Assembly (NCBI GenBank): GCA_025200525.1
Contig: CM045763.1
Coordinates: 65,111,018 to 65,175,017 of the forward strand
DNA: 64,000 nucleotides
Reading direction: 5' to 3'
Source: Camellia lanceoleosa
Taxonomy: Eukaryota > Streptophyta > Magnoliopsida > Ericales > Theaceae
Positions 44,081 through 56,311 of this stretch are shown here, one piece after another; within the stretch, counting starts at the first letter, position 1, and every line of letters begins with the position of its first letter. A model generated the notes under the pieces. The model did no database searches. It was not told where the DNA came from and saw only the letters and a program-made list of their open reading frames with translations. The translations under genes and the position numbers were made by a program.

Positions 44081-45773
44081 TGTAGACATCCTATTTTTTA
44101 CCGCCCTTAGGACTTGGGTGCTACTGATTGTTTCATAGTGATGAAAGATGTGCGATGAAAAAGTCGATTTCTTGACAAGAAAAGAGTCAAATCAACTTCA
44201 CACCTTTTTGGGCCAAAACCATTTTGATCAAAAGGATTTCGGACCTTAAACCCTCTCTTTCAAAATATTTTTGAAACAAAGGTTCTACGATGTTTCGATG
44301 CTCGTATTTCGTAAAATGTTGCGTTTTTCAGTAAACCGAGCAAGGACAAAGTGGGAATGAATGAAAGAGAGGTGAACTCTTTGAAAAATCTTCCAAAACA
44401 CCTTATTTAGGGGTTTGAAGTTGAAGAAAAAAAGGAGGAGAGAAAAACTAATTTGGGAGAAGTTTGGCATGAATCAGGTAGGATCGAAACTAGCGATCTT
44501 CACTCAAACAGGCATAACTTTTTGCAGTTGGAATTTTGATGTGAGGCTACCACCATTGGAAAGAAGACTTCTAGGGCTTCAATTTAGGCTCAAGAATGAT
44601 CTGTAAATGAGTCTAGATAAAGGACGTAAGTCTGGTTTAAGTCAGGGCCCAAAAGCAAATTTTTGCCAACCAAAGGTGGAGAATCTTTGGCCATAAATGG
44701 GATTTTTGGCCATGTGCGGCCATGAATGGCCTATGATGACCTCCTGCCATCCAAGAGTGTCCCATGCCGGCCAACAATGATGTAGTGCAGGCCATCGGTG
44801 AAGAAGTGCGGCCATTAATACAAAAAGCTGATTTTTGTAGATATTTTTATTCAATTTGTCCCTTTTGGGATATTTTTGACCCAAAGGCTCTCTTTTTGCC
44901 ATATATGGAGGTCATATCTCTTGTTTTAGAAGGTGAAACAATTTAGGAAGAAGTTTGGGAGCCTCCTCTCTAAATCATCTCTCTAGATTTCTCTCTCTCT
45001 AAAGCTTTTGTGCTTGAAAGCTTGCATACATCCATCCTCAACCTATCAACCCTTAACAAGAGTGGTTCATCTTTGGGCTGAGATTGCTTGAAACTCTCTT
45101 GAAGCCTCCTTGGAGCTCCTTAAGGTGGTTTTGCTTGGTTTTGTTGCTTAAGTGTTGTCTTCCCTTCAAGAGGTATAAGACTCACCACTTTAAGCTTGCT
45201 TTTCATACTTGTTTTGCCATCTTTTTGTCTGTTTTTTGGGGTGGTTTCTGAAAAAACTCTGTTTTTGATCCTAAAATGATAGTTCGAGCCTATTTTGTGT
45301 TAGGGGTTGTCTCTCCTTTTTGCTCCTTAGCTTGTGTAGCTTTTGTGCCATTTTCATCACCTTTCAAACCAACCTTTTGGCCTTTTTATCCACTGAATTC
45401 CAAGGGATTTCAGTGGTGGCTCATCTTTGAGGTCCAAAATAGGAGGGGGTAGCCTCCCTTCCTTGTGTTTTGTTTGCATGCGTTGATGGCCTCACATGTG
45501 AGCATGTATTTCTACCTCTTTGTAGCTTTATTCAAGCATGTTTTAGGCCCTATTTTGACCTGTTTTAACTCTATTTTTGGTTGGTTGGGTCACTTGTTGC
45601 TTGCTTTTTGCACTTGTATTGTAATTATGCTTACTAGCCTAACATGCTTAATAAGTTAGTCTATCAGTCTACCTTGTGTTAGCTCCATCTCAGCATGCTT
45701 TTGCTCATATTTTGTCATGCTTTAACTCTGTTCTGAGTGGCCTTGGTCATATATGCTTTGCTTGCATGGCTAT
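44081..45773 (+). mobile_element. 3' LTR of the Ogre-like element, left part
   Basis: It starts TGTAGACATCC after a purine-rich CAAAGAGGGACAAC, a probable polypurine tract. It matches 31792 onward for about 1.7 kb. It stops at 45773 where a chromovirus LTR begins TGTCACAACCCG. Confidence 0.85.
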
Positions 45774-46319
45774 TGTCACAACCCGAACCCACCCCTATGG
45801 ATAAAGTTCATAACCGGCCAGTAATCACGAGATTACCTACGGCCTCAAACCAAATAAAACAAAACTCATCAGAGTAAAGGGGCCAAACGGAAGCAATTTA
45901 AAACTTCCTCTATAGAGCAGTGCTTATGTGCACACCATAACATTCCAAACATTTATATGTTAATAACTCACATCAAAATGTGTACTAACACAAAACACTG
46001 TACATATAGAATCATACAAGTTTAAGTCAGTCAAACCCAAGACTTATATACAAAAGTGGTCCAATGCTTTCGCCAACATAACAAAACTATGAATAAAGGA
46101 TGAAGGCAAAAACACGTCTAAATCGTGAGACGTTTGGGTGACTCCCCAAAACTTTGGCTGTTTCCTACATCCCGCTTGAAAGTTCACGGATGTCCCTTGG
46201 CTCACCTAAATGTACATGAATGGCGTGAGTAAGCCAATGAATATATCAAATAAATAGAGATATTATAAGCAATCATGAAATAGCGATTCGATGAGCTGAC
46301 CTCACAGGCCCAATCACTT

Positions 46320-46505
46320 GTATCAATCGGCCTTCGGCCCAATCATTGATGTCAATCGACCTTCGGCCCAATCATTCATGTCAACCGGTCTACGACACAA
46401 TCATGCATGTCAATCGGACTTCGGCCCAATCATTCATTACAATCGGCCTTTGACCCAATCATTCATTATCAATCGCCTTTGCTGGCCCAATCATTCCAAT
46501 GTCAA
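46320..46505. repeat. 29-bp tandem repeat in the chromovirus LTR
   Basis: About six to seven units contain GGCCCAATCATTCATGTCAA. The reverse-complement array is at 55589-55770. Some unit differences between arms suggest base errors. Confidence 0.85.
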
Positions 46506-47735
46506 TCGTTTGTCCCCCCATTCAAACTAATGAACTTACATAATTTACATAGGAGTAAACAATTGGACAACAACATATTTCAAATATCTTGTTAATATAT
46601 TACTCACCGGTGATCGGCATGTGGATTTTCACTGGAGCTTGACCCTACATATCACATAACACATATGAGGTCACAAATAATTCAATCATTCTTTAATTCT
46701 ACATATTCCTCTTTAGGCATCATTCTTATCTCTTTAATTCAATTACAATGCTCAATATATATGCCTCAAGAGTGCTTTAGAAGTGAAAGGCGAACTAAAA
46801 TGAAACACGTGAATGCATTTTCAAACTTTGAAAATAGAGGATCACAGAGCGTGGACTTCCCTTTCGAGCGAACCCTTTCAGCCCGCAAAAGAAATCTATA
46901 TGGGGGTTATCTGAGGTTATGCTCAAGCGTTAATTTTGGCTTTTCGGTAACCTCAAACCTTACTACTTGCCACTCAGCGAGCGTGGAAGTTCCCCCACTC
47001 GAAAGTGGACTCCATGCCGACTGCAAAAAATCCTGCTTTGAGCTGCATTTTATGCTCAGACAGCCCGTGATTCCCCACTCGGCAGTGACACCATGAATGG
47101 CAGGTTTTCTGAGAATGTGTTCTTGAGCTCAAATCCGACCTTCCGGAGGTTCAAAACCCAAAAAGTTGGTTCCAAAACATGCAAACACATTATATAATAT
47201 GAGCATATAAGCAAAGGTGAGGTCAATTGCTCAAAATCATGGTCCAACTCTTTCTATAATCGAACATGCATGTCAATTTTGACCTCATTTCCATTTCAAA
47301 TAGCACCAATGATGCCCATAAACATGAAAAAATCAACAAAACCATGCTTGCATAGTATACTTCAATACTCAATTCTTCACAATTCATACATTACATGCTA
47401 GATTATACAATTTCTATAGCCAATTATATACATGCATACATACATTGACCCTTTCAATTCAACATAATCAACTCAATTCCACTTCAATCCTTACTCTTGA
47501 TCATTAATCAACTTTGAATACACAAAATTACGACATTAAACTCATTGATTCACCTACCTAGAGGCTCAATTCTTCCAATCTATAGCAAATTCTTGAGTAA
47601 TCTTCCAAAATCTCCCAAGTTTCTTGACCAAACCTTCAATCTCCTACACACACTCTCTCTCTAACTCCGACCCTCTCTTCTCTTCTGTAGAGTTTATAAT
47701 CAACCAAGGTGATTAAAAGAAGGAGAGCTTGAGTG

Positions 47736-47747
47736 TATATATTTATA
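47736..47747 (-). promoter_or_regulatory. TATA box of the chromovirus LTR
   Basis: The - strand reads TATAAATATATA, within TTATACATATAAATATATAC. The right-arm equivalent near 54415-54430 is altered. Confidence 0.5.
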
Positions 47748-48091
47748 TGTATAAGTCCACTAACCAATATAACCAATATTTAAATAATTTTGAGCACTAA
47801 TACCAACATTTTTAATCTAATTAATTTGATCCAAATCAGTTTCAATTAAATTTCACCGTAGGCTCTAAAAATTAATGCTAATCACAATAACGCCAATCAA
47901 TTTGGGTTTGTGGTGATCAAGACATTCAATTTAATTTCCAAAAGCAGATAATCAAGCAGATATTCCTACTAGGTGAATGCAGATAGAAAATTCAAAACCA
48001 CATATTTTAACAAAATGGCACACAAAGTCATATTAAACACATAATCATACTCATATTAAGGACCAATTAACATATTACGGAACAAGGATAT

Positions 48092-50497
48092 CATATTGAT
48101 CTTCCCTTTGGGAAGTTTGGTCCTCCAAACCTTGTTTTGCAACCTTCATTCGAAAACAAATGTGGATAAGCGTGAGTCGCAATTTTCTCACCTCTTTTCC
48201 CATGTAGCATCGGGTCCCATAATGTTCCTTCTATTTCATTTTTTCACCCATTGGGATGGACTTAACAGCTGCTTAATTGTTTCAACTTTGTAGATTAACA
48301 ATTCGTTCTACGGCTATTCGAGGCGTATTGGCTGTCATATTTTCATCAATAGCTACCCGGTGATAATCAATCACATGAAATGGGTCTCAGAGGTAACCTC
48401 TCAACATCGACGACATGAAACACGTTTATGGATCTGTTCGAATCCCGATGGCAAAACAACTCTATATGAGCAAGCTGGGCCATAGCCTTTCCAAAACACG
48501 AAAGCAAGCGGCCCAATGTAAATTAGGCGACAACTGGCATAACTTTCCGATTTGACTTGGCTTTTTCATTGCGGACACCACTGAATGAACACGTGGTCAC
48601 CGACCTCATACCCAAGAGGTCTTCTTCGAGCGTGCTGCATAGTTCTTTGTTGGTCTGAAATTTTATCTTGAGCCTTTACTTGGGAATAGTTTTGATTTTT
48701 CTCGAAAAAAGTATCTTGCATAATTTCAAGCCCGAAGCAAAGGCTCTATCCCCATTTCTACTGTCAACAATTTGGTGATCTACATCTTACACCATACAAA
48801 GCCTCGTATGGTGCCATACCGATAACAGGTGGGCTATTATTATAAGCAAATTCCTGAAATGGCAATGATTTTAAACTCTAATCCAGCTTGCACATCCGAA
48901 GCATATCTTCAAAATGCATGTTATTTAGTTAGAGTTGCCACATGCAATACGCTTGAACAGGTCTGATACTGCACCTTGATTTAAATCCCCATAGCTTCCT
49001 GCAAACTCTTCCACAATCTCTAAAGACTACAAATTTTGGATCTCTATAGGCAATAGATACTAGAACTCCCACGTATGGGACTGATCTCTCGTCAACATAA
49101 ATAACAAGCCGTGCAGCATTAAATGTAGTTTTGGCCGGGCAAAAATGTCTGATTTAGTCGATCTATCAACTACAACCCAAATGATCCATACCTCGAGGAG
49201 TCCGGGGTAGAGCCAACAACAAAATCCATGGTCACATGCTCTCATTTCCATTTGAGGAATAGGGAGAGGTTGAAGTGAACCGCTTTGGTTTGGGTGTTTG
49301 GCTTTAACTTAACGACAGCGAAGACATTTGGACCGCGTGATACATAATCTCCTTCTTCATTTGGAAGCCACCAGCAGGTTTATTTCAATTGATACATTTT
49401 TATTTGGATTCATAGCAAATACTGACTTGTGGCTTCATCTAAAAGTCCTCTTCTTCGGTTAAAATTTTGTCTGGGACACGTGGTTGGAACTTCCTTGTTT
49501 CATATTTTCAAACTCTGCCTTGGACTTGTCTCCGATTCGTCAATCACTTTCTTTAGGAATTCATCCTCTTTACATTTACCATTTAATTTCCTCAATGATT
49601 GGTTCAAAACAAAATAATATCAATCCGCCCAGTTCACACAATACCACTTCAATTTCAAACTTCTTAAAAATCTTGCAGATCTCTTTCTGCTTTCGATGGC
49701 AGCAATATACTCCTATTGATTTTCTGCTCCAAGGCATCAGCAACTGTTGCTGTTTCCGGGGTGTGCTGAATCTCAAGATCATAGTCTTTTATCAGTTCAA
49801 GCCCTTCCGCCATCAGCATATTCAGCTCTTCTACGTATGTAAAGTATTTTTGGGCTCTTGTGATCTGTGTAGACTACACGCCGCATACAAATAATGCCGC
49901 CAGATTTACCAAAGCAAAGAACAACTGGCTGATTCTGATCCTGTTGGGTAGTTTTTTGTATGTGGCCTCGGCTGGGCGTGGCGATAACCCTTAGTTACTG
50001 CGTTAACACACAACCTTAAGCCTTTCCGGGTATCAATTGCAAAATTTTTCGTGCCTGGCGATAGTGTCAAAATCGGTGGCGGTCGTCTTGTTTCCAATTC
50101 ATGAAAACTGGTTTACTCTTTCATCGTTCCACTCAAAAAGGTTGCCTTGCGTGTCGAGTTGGGTAAGAGCATAGCTATTTTCGAAAATCTTTCACAAACC
50201 TCCTATAGTACCCGGCTCATTCCATGAAACTGCAGACTTTACAATTGCTTCTATTTTCTGTGGGTCCACTGAAATCCCTCGCGTGATCACATGCCCTAAG
50301 AAAACAACTTCATCCAACCAAAACTCACATTTCTTTAGTTTTAGCAAGCGGTTTCTTCCTAAGTATTTGGAATTTCTCTCGATGCTGCTGTTCATGTTCA
50401 AGTCCCTATCTTTACGATATATCAAAAATTATCAATAAAAGCACGCTAAATTCGTCAAGGTAGGTTTTTAAAATTCGGTTCATTAGGTCCATAAATC
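48092..50497 (-). pseudogene. pol of the Tekay-type element, left arm (RT, RNase H, integrase, chromodomain remnants)
   Basis: On the - strand the RT end is recognisable at 50425-50192 ([20 protein letters not shown], then [12 protein letters not shown]). RNase H traces follow to about 49800. Integrase core is at 49251-49060, with a VDRSTKSDIFA block that corresponds to the usual VDRLTKSAHF. The integrase C-terminus and chromodomain region is near 48600-48100. Almost every 50-100 bases the frame shifts. This is much worse than in the LTR and worse than expected from ordinary decay beside a better-preserved LTR, so low base accuracy next to the gap is suspected. Confidence 0.65.
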
Positions 50498-50597
50498 NNN
50501 NNNNNNNNNNNNNNNNNNNNNNNNNNNNNNNNNNNNNNNNNNNNNNNNNNNNNNNNNNNNNNNNNNNNNNNNNNNNNNNNNNNNNNNNNNNNNNNNN
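50498..50597. other. Assembly gap, exactly 100 N
   Basis: One hundred N bases, the usual placeholder for a scaffold gap of unknown size. It lies next to the axis of the inverted duplication. Confidence 0.98.
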
Positions 50598-53500
50598 TTA
50601 ATGCCAACGCAGTTTTGTCTCGTACCATTTCTATGTAATCGATGTTCAGAAAGACTGACTGGATCAACACCCATTCAGAATATCGCAGACGATTCAATCG
50701 AGTAGACCTCTAGAATTATCGCCATATCTACTATAGCGCGGTTCCGCCCAACTCCATTCGGGAATCAGACAGTGAATCAGGCCTATCGCTTTTTTGTGAC
50801 ATAAAAATTGGAATGCCATTCTATATGTGACTTGTTACCCTTGGAATCCTTGTACACTTTGACATAATTCTGGGCATGGATTGGTTCGACCAAATATTGT
50901 GCCACCAATCGACCGTGGTGACAAAACGGATTGTGCTTAGACCAACCGCATAAGAAGAAATTGTGTCATAGGGTAACGGGTAATACCCGACCTTATTTTG
51001 ATATTTATTAATGAAAAGTACGTAAATCGATCGTGAAAGGGGTGTCAGGTTAATTGTAGCTATGCGGTTATCCTAACAATTTGTAAATGTCGAATCGAGT
51101 GATATCCCTATTGTTGCCAGGAGAATTTCCGTGATGTAAGTTTCCTAAAACGAACTCACCAGTAATCAGCGGACAGGAGATAGAATTAACTATTCAAATC
51201 GCGCCGCACCTAGCCCATTTCCCTAAAACCCCCTTGCTGAACGGCTACACGCAGTAAATGAAAGGACCGAAGAACAAATAGCCAAGACTCCACTTGACAC
51301 AGTGTCGATTCAACCTGGCACTTCGCCGCCTAGGTGCACGCCAAGATTGTTTCTGTGAAAAAAGAAGGATGGAACCCTACGCCTTACGTAGTATTTATTA
51401 TCGGAAATTAAACAAGGTAACAATGAAGTAGAAAAATATCCTCACCCCAGATTGATGACTTCTATTTGACCACTACATGGCCGATCACAAGTGTTTTCCA
51501 AGATTGATTTGAGATCCCGTATCACTGGGCTAACAAGGTAAAGGAGGAAGATGTTGAGGAAAATTTATTCGGTAACGCAGGTATGGACATTTTTGAGTTT
51601 CTTTTGTTATGCCATTTGGAGTAACTAATGCCTCAAGCAAAGATTTGCGGACCTAATGAACTCAATTTTTAAAACCTACCTGACCTAATTTGTTATGGTT
51701 TTTATTGATGACTTTTGATATACTCTAAAGATAGACTTGAATATGGTCAATGTGATTTGAGAACCATGGCCCCGCAAATACTTAGGAAAGGAAATTGTTT
51801 GATAAACTAAAGAAATGTGAGTTTTGGTCGATGAAGTTGTTAAGCTTTTTAGGGCATGTGATCAACAAGGAGGGATTTCAAGGACCCATTTGGTAAAATA
51901 GAAGCACTGTGGAATTGGCCTCACACCCACCGACCGGTAGCGTAATGTAAGTCCGCAGCTTTATGGGTTTAGCCGGGTACTACAGTGAGGTTTGTGAAAG
52001 ATTTTTCAAAATAGCCGCGGTTTCTACCCAATCGACACGCATGTGGGCAACTCTTGAAGTGGAACGATGAAAAGAGAATCACTTTTCATGAATTGAAAAC
52101 AAGATCGACTACATTGCATTGATTTTTACGACCTCACCATCGTGTATGGAAAATTTTGTAATTTTCAAAGCTGATGCATCTCATAAAGGTTTGGGGTTGT
52201 GTGTTAATGCACGCAAGAACGGAAGGGTTATCGCTATGCCTCTTGGGCGCTTGAGGCCATACGAGAAAAATTACCCAACACATGATTTGTGAATTGGCCG
52301 CAGCTGCCGCTTTGCTTGAAAATCAAGAGCATTATTTGTACGGGGTAACAAGGTGTGAAGTCTACACAGTATCACAAAGAGCTCCGAATACTTTTTTATA
52401 CGTAAAGAGCCGAATATATGAGTAGAGTGAGATGGCTTGAACTCGATAAAAGACTACGTGATCTTGAGATTCAAAAGACACTCCCTTAGAAAAGCTAATA
52501 ATATGTTTGTCCGGCGCCTTTGAGCGTAAAATCAACAGGAGTATGGCTTGTTTGGCTAATGAAAGCAAAGAGATCTTGCAAGATTTTGAGAAGTCTAAAA
52601 TTGAAGTGGTATTATGTGAACCAAGCGATTGATAGTCGCTATTTCACCAACCTAAGAATCATCGAGGAAATTAAACAGTAAATGTAAAGAGGATGAATTC
52701 CTAAAGAAAGTGATTGGTGAATTTGAGACAAGTCCCAAGGCGTAGTTTAGTATTGAAATGAAATGTTAAAGTTCAAATCGGCGCAAAATGTGAGATAAAT
52801 CGAATGAAGAAGAGGGTTTTAGATGAAGTTCACAAGTCAAGATTTGCTATGCATCCCGCAACAACAAAATGGATCGGATTTGAAACAAACCTATTGGTGG
52901 CCTAAAATGAAGAAGGAGATTGCGTATCACGGTCCAAATGTCTTCAGTCGCTAGTTAAATAACATCAAACCAGCGGCTTATTTTAACCTCTCCTATTCCA
53001 AAAATGGAAATGAGCATGTGACTATGGATTTCGCTATTGGCCTACCTGACCTCGAGGTATGGACTCTATTTGGTCAGAAGGATAGACCCACTAAATCGCA
53101 CATTTTTGCCCGTCAACCACATTTAATGCTTATAGATTGTCTAATATTTATGTTGATGAGATCGCCCTGCTTACACGGAGTTCTCGTATCTATCAGGTCG
53201 GATGGAGATCCAAATTTGTATCTAGATCAGGGAAGAGTTTGCAGAAGTTATGGGGACTAAACTAAGGTTCAAGATCGCATTCCACCCATAGACGTATGGG
53301 CAATCGAATCTAACAATGACTTTGGAAGATATGTTTCGATGTGTGCTTTGATTTTCAGAGTTAGAAGACTATTTGCCACTTCATGAATTTGCTTATAATA
53401 ACGCTTCCACCCAAAGATTTGCAGATGGCACCATACGAGGCTTTGTATGGTAGAAGATGTAGATCACCAAATTGTTGGACAGAGGTCGTGATAGAGCTGC

Positions 53501-54070
53501 TTAGCCTCAAATTATGCAAGATACTTCGAGAAAAATCAAAACTATTCGCAAAGGCTCAAGACAAACAGACCAACAAAAGAACTATGCGTGACGCTCAAGA
53601 AGACCTGGTATGAGGTCGGTGACCACGTGTTCATTCGTGTGTCCCTAATGAAAAGCCAAGTCAGGTTTGGAAAGAAGGGCAAGTTGTCGCCCTGTTACAT
53701 TGGGCCGTTTCAGGTTTTGGAAAGGCATGGCCCAGTTGCCTTTAGAGTTGCTTTGCCACCGGGATTCGAACAGATCCATAACGTGTTTCATGTGTCGATG
53801 TTGAGGGGTTACCTCCGAGACCCATTTTATGTGATTGATTATCATCGGGTAGCTATTGATGAAAATATGGAACACGCCGAATAGCCGGAACGAATTGTTA
53901 ATCGGCAAGTGAAACAATTAAGAAGCAAGTCTATCCCAATGGTGAAAGTGGAATGGAAGGAACATTATGGGACAGATGCTACATGGGAAAAAGAGGAGGA
54001 AATGCGACTAAGCTATCCACATTTGTTTCCCGACGAAGGTAAAACAAGTTTGGAGGACCAAACTTCCTAA
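50598..54070 (+). pseudogene. pol of the Tekay-type element, right arm (protease to chromodomain)
   Basis: Protease region: FDIILGMDWF-like sequence near 50860-50885. RT: KKDGTLRLT and KLNKVT near 51360-51415, FSKIDLRS near 51495, KKCEFW and FLGHVI near 51810-51870. RNase H: FKADASHKGLGL near 52165 and LRPYEKNYPTHD near 52255. Integrase: VTMDFAIGLPDLEVW (53021), APYEALYGRRCRSP (53430), GDHVFIRVS, GKLSPCYIGPFQVLERHGPV and PPGFEQIHNVFHVSMLRGYL (53588-53884). After a TAG come NRQVKQLRSKSIPMVKVEWK and ATWEKEEEMRLSYPHLF, a chromodomain-type tail of Tekay/Del elements, to about 54070. Accuracy improves away from the gap: 53588-54070 is nearly clean while 50598-53400 is full of frameshifts. The part before 51648 has no left-arm partner. 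Confidence 0.75.
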
Positions 54071-54082
54071 AGGGGGGAAGAC
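54068..54082 (+). other. Polypurine tract of the Tekay-type element
   Basis: The purine-rich run AAAGGGGGGAAGA (about 54069-54081) abuts the LTR start. Confidence 0.6.
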
Positions 54083-56311
54083 TGTGATATCCTTGTTCCG
54101 TAATATGTTAATTGGTCCTTAATATGAGTATGATTATGTGTTTAATATGACTTTGTGTGCCATTTTGTGAAAATTTGTGGTTTTGAATTTCTATCTGTTC
54201 ACCGTAGGAATATCTGCTGATTATCTCGCTGGAAATTAAATTGAAGATCTTATCACCACGTAACCCAAAATTGATTGCGCTATTGTGATTAGCGTATTTT
54301 AGAGCTCACGTGAAATTTAATTGAAAACCGATTTGGATCAAATTAATTAGATTAAAATGTTGGCATAGTGCTCAAAATTATTTAAATATTGGTTATATTG
54401 GTTAGTGGACTTATACATAAGGCCATATACACTCAAGCTCTCTTTTTAATCAACTTGGCTGATTATAAACTCTAAGAAGAGAAGAGAGGGTCGGTTAGAG
54501 AGAGAGGGTGTAGGAGATTGAAGGTTTGGTCAAGAAACTTGGAGATTTTGGAAGATTACTCAAGAATTTGCTATAGATTGGATGAATTGAGCCTCTAGGT
54601 AGGTGAATCCATGAGTTTAATGTGTAATTTTGTGTATTCAAAGTTGATTAATGATCAAGAGTAAGGATTGAAGTGGAATTGAGTTGATTATGTTGAATTG
54701 AAGGTCAATGTATGCATGCATGTATATAATTGCTATGAAATTGCATAATCTAGCATGTAATGTATGAATTGTGAAGAATTGAGCATTGAAGTATACATGC
54801 AAGCATGGTTTTGTTAATTTTCATGTTTATGGGCATCATTGGTGCTATTTGAAATGGAAATGAGGTCAAAAATTGACATGCATGTTTGATTATAGAAGAA
54901 TTGGACCATGATTTTGAGCAATTGACCTCACCTTGCTTATATGCTCATATTATATAATGTGTTTGCATGTTTTGGAACCAAATTTTTGGGTTTTGAACCC
55001 GGAAGGCCGGATTTGAGCTCAAGAACACATTCGAAAACCCGTATTATGGTGTCCGCCGAAGGGAATCACGCCGAAAGATAAAATGCTAGCTTCAAAGATA
55101 TTTTTGCAGACATGGAGTCCGCCGAAATGGGAACCACGCCGAAAGCAGTGAGCAAGTAGTGAGGCCTTCGCCGAAGCGCCAAAATTAACGCTTGAGCGCA
55201 CTTCGTGATAACCAAGATTTTTGTAAGTTCGGTCCGCCGAGCGGGAAGTCCACGCCGAAAGGGGGGATCCTATTTGCTGAAAGTTTGAAAATGCATTCGC
55301 GTTTGCTTTTCCGGCCTTTCACTTCTAAGCACTCTTAGGCATACATTAAGCATTGTAATTGAATTAAAGAGATAAGAATGAAGCCTAAAGAGGAATATGT
55401 GAATTAAAGAACAGATTGAATTATTTGTGACCCATATGTGTTATGTGATATGTAGGGTCAAGCTCCAGGGCAAATCCACAAGCCGATCACTGTGAGTAAT
55501 ATCTTAACAAGATATTTGAAATATGTTGTTGTCCAATTGTTTACTCCTATGTAAATTATGTAAGTTCATTAGTTTGAATGGGGGACAACGATTGACATGA
55601 ATGATTGGGCCAAAGGCCGATTGACATGAATGATTGGGCCGAAGACCGATTGACATGAATGATTGGGTTGAAGACCGATTGACATGAATGATTGGGCCGA
55701 AGACCGATTGACATGAATGATTGGGCCGAAGGCCGATTGACATAAATGATTAGGCCGTAATATTGATAAGTGATTGGGCGAGGCCGCTCACTGTAACTAT
55801 TTCACAGATTGCTTATGTATCTCCTTTATTTGATATATTCATTGGGCTTTCGCTCACGCTCATTCATGTACATTTAGGTGAGCCAAGGGACATCTAGAAC
55901 CAACCTCAGTGAAATTGTGGGAAACAGTCAAAGTTTTGAGGAGTCAGCCCAAACGTCTCATGCATGAGACTGTCTTCGCCTTCATCTTTTGTTCATAGTT
56001 TTGTTATGTTGGCGAAAGCATTGGACCACTTTTGTATATAAGTCTTGGGTTTGACTGACTTAAACTTGTATGATTCTATATGTACAGTGTTTTCTGTTAG
56101 TACACATTTTGATGTGAGTTATTAACATATAAATGTTTGGAATGTTATGGTGTGCACATAAGCATTGCTCTATGGAGAAAGTTTTAAATTGCTTCCGTTT
56201 GGCCCCTTTACTCTGATGAGTTTTGTTTTATTTGGTTTGAGGCCGTAGGTAATCTCGTGATTACTGGCCGGTTATGGACTTTACCCATAGGGGCGGGTTC
56301 GGGTCGTGACA
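54083..56311 (+). mobile_element. LTR of the Tekay-type element, right arm
   Basis: It starts TGTGATATCC after a purine tract AAAGGGGGGAAGA and ends GGGTCGTGACA, 2.2 kb. It is the inverted counterpart of 45774-48090. Confidence 0.8.
55589..55770. repeat. 29-bp tandem repeat, right arm
   Basis: Six or so units contain ATTGACATGAATGATTGGGC, the reverse complement of the array at 46320-46505. Confidence 0.85.

Larger units (their letters stand above)
31792..45773 (+). mobile_element. Ogre-like LTR-A element, non-autonomous (gag retained, pol mostly deleted)
   Basis: It has a 5' LTR at 31792-36127, a tRNA-Arg-type primer site at 36132, decayed gag at 36836-37994, a tiny pol remnant near 38560-38950, a long noncoding internal region with a 42-bp minisatellite, and a partial 3' LTR from 44081. 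It was cut at 45774 by a chromovirus. LTRs above 4 kb and a tRNA-Arg primer fit the Ogre branch of Tat. The five bases before the 5' LTR are ATATT; the matching right copy is not visible. Confidence 0.75.
45774..48090 (-). mobile_element. LTR of the Tekay-type element, left arm
   Basis: On the - strand it starts TGATATCCTTGTTCCG and ends GGGTTGTGACA, about 2.3 kb. It is homologous with 54083-56311 in opposite orientation, with scattered differences and small indels. Confidence 0.8.
45774..50497 (-). mobile_element. Tekay/Del-type chromovirus, left-arm copy (3' LTR and part of pol, - strand)
   Basis: On the - strand it reads pol remnants (50497-48092) then LTR (48090-45774). It ends at the assembly gap. 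The last five bases of interrupted LTR-A are GCTAT, but a second target copy cannot be found because the right flank is inverted. Confidence 0.75.

Noticed and set aside
49429..49894. 136-codon and nested ORFs on the + strand
   Set aside because: They are antisense to degraded chromovirus RNase H/integrase sequence in a low-accuracy stretch.
45774..56311. A single chromovirus insertion with two LTRs in inverted orientation
   Set aside because: LTR retrotransposons have LTRs in direct orientation. Here pol is also inverted and the flanks are inverted, so the arrangement is part of the larger duplication.
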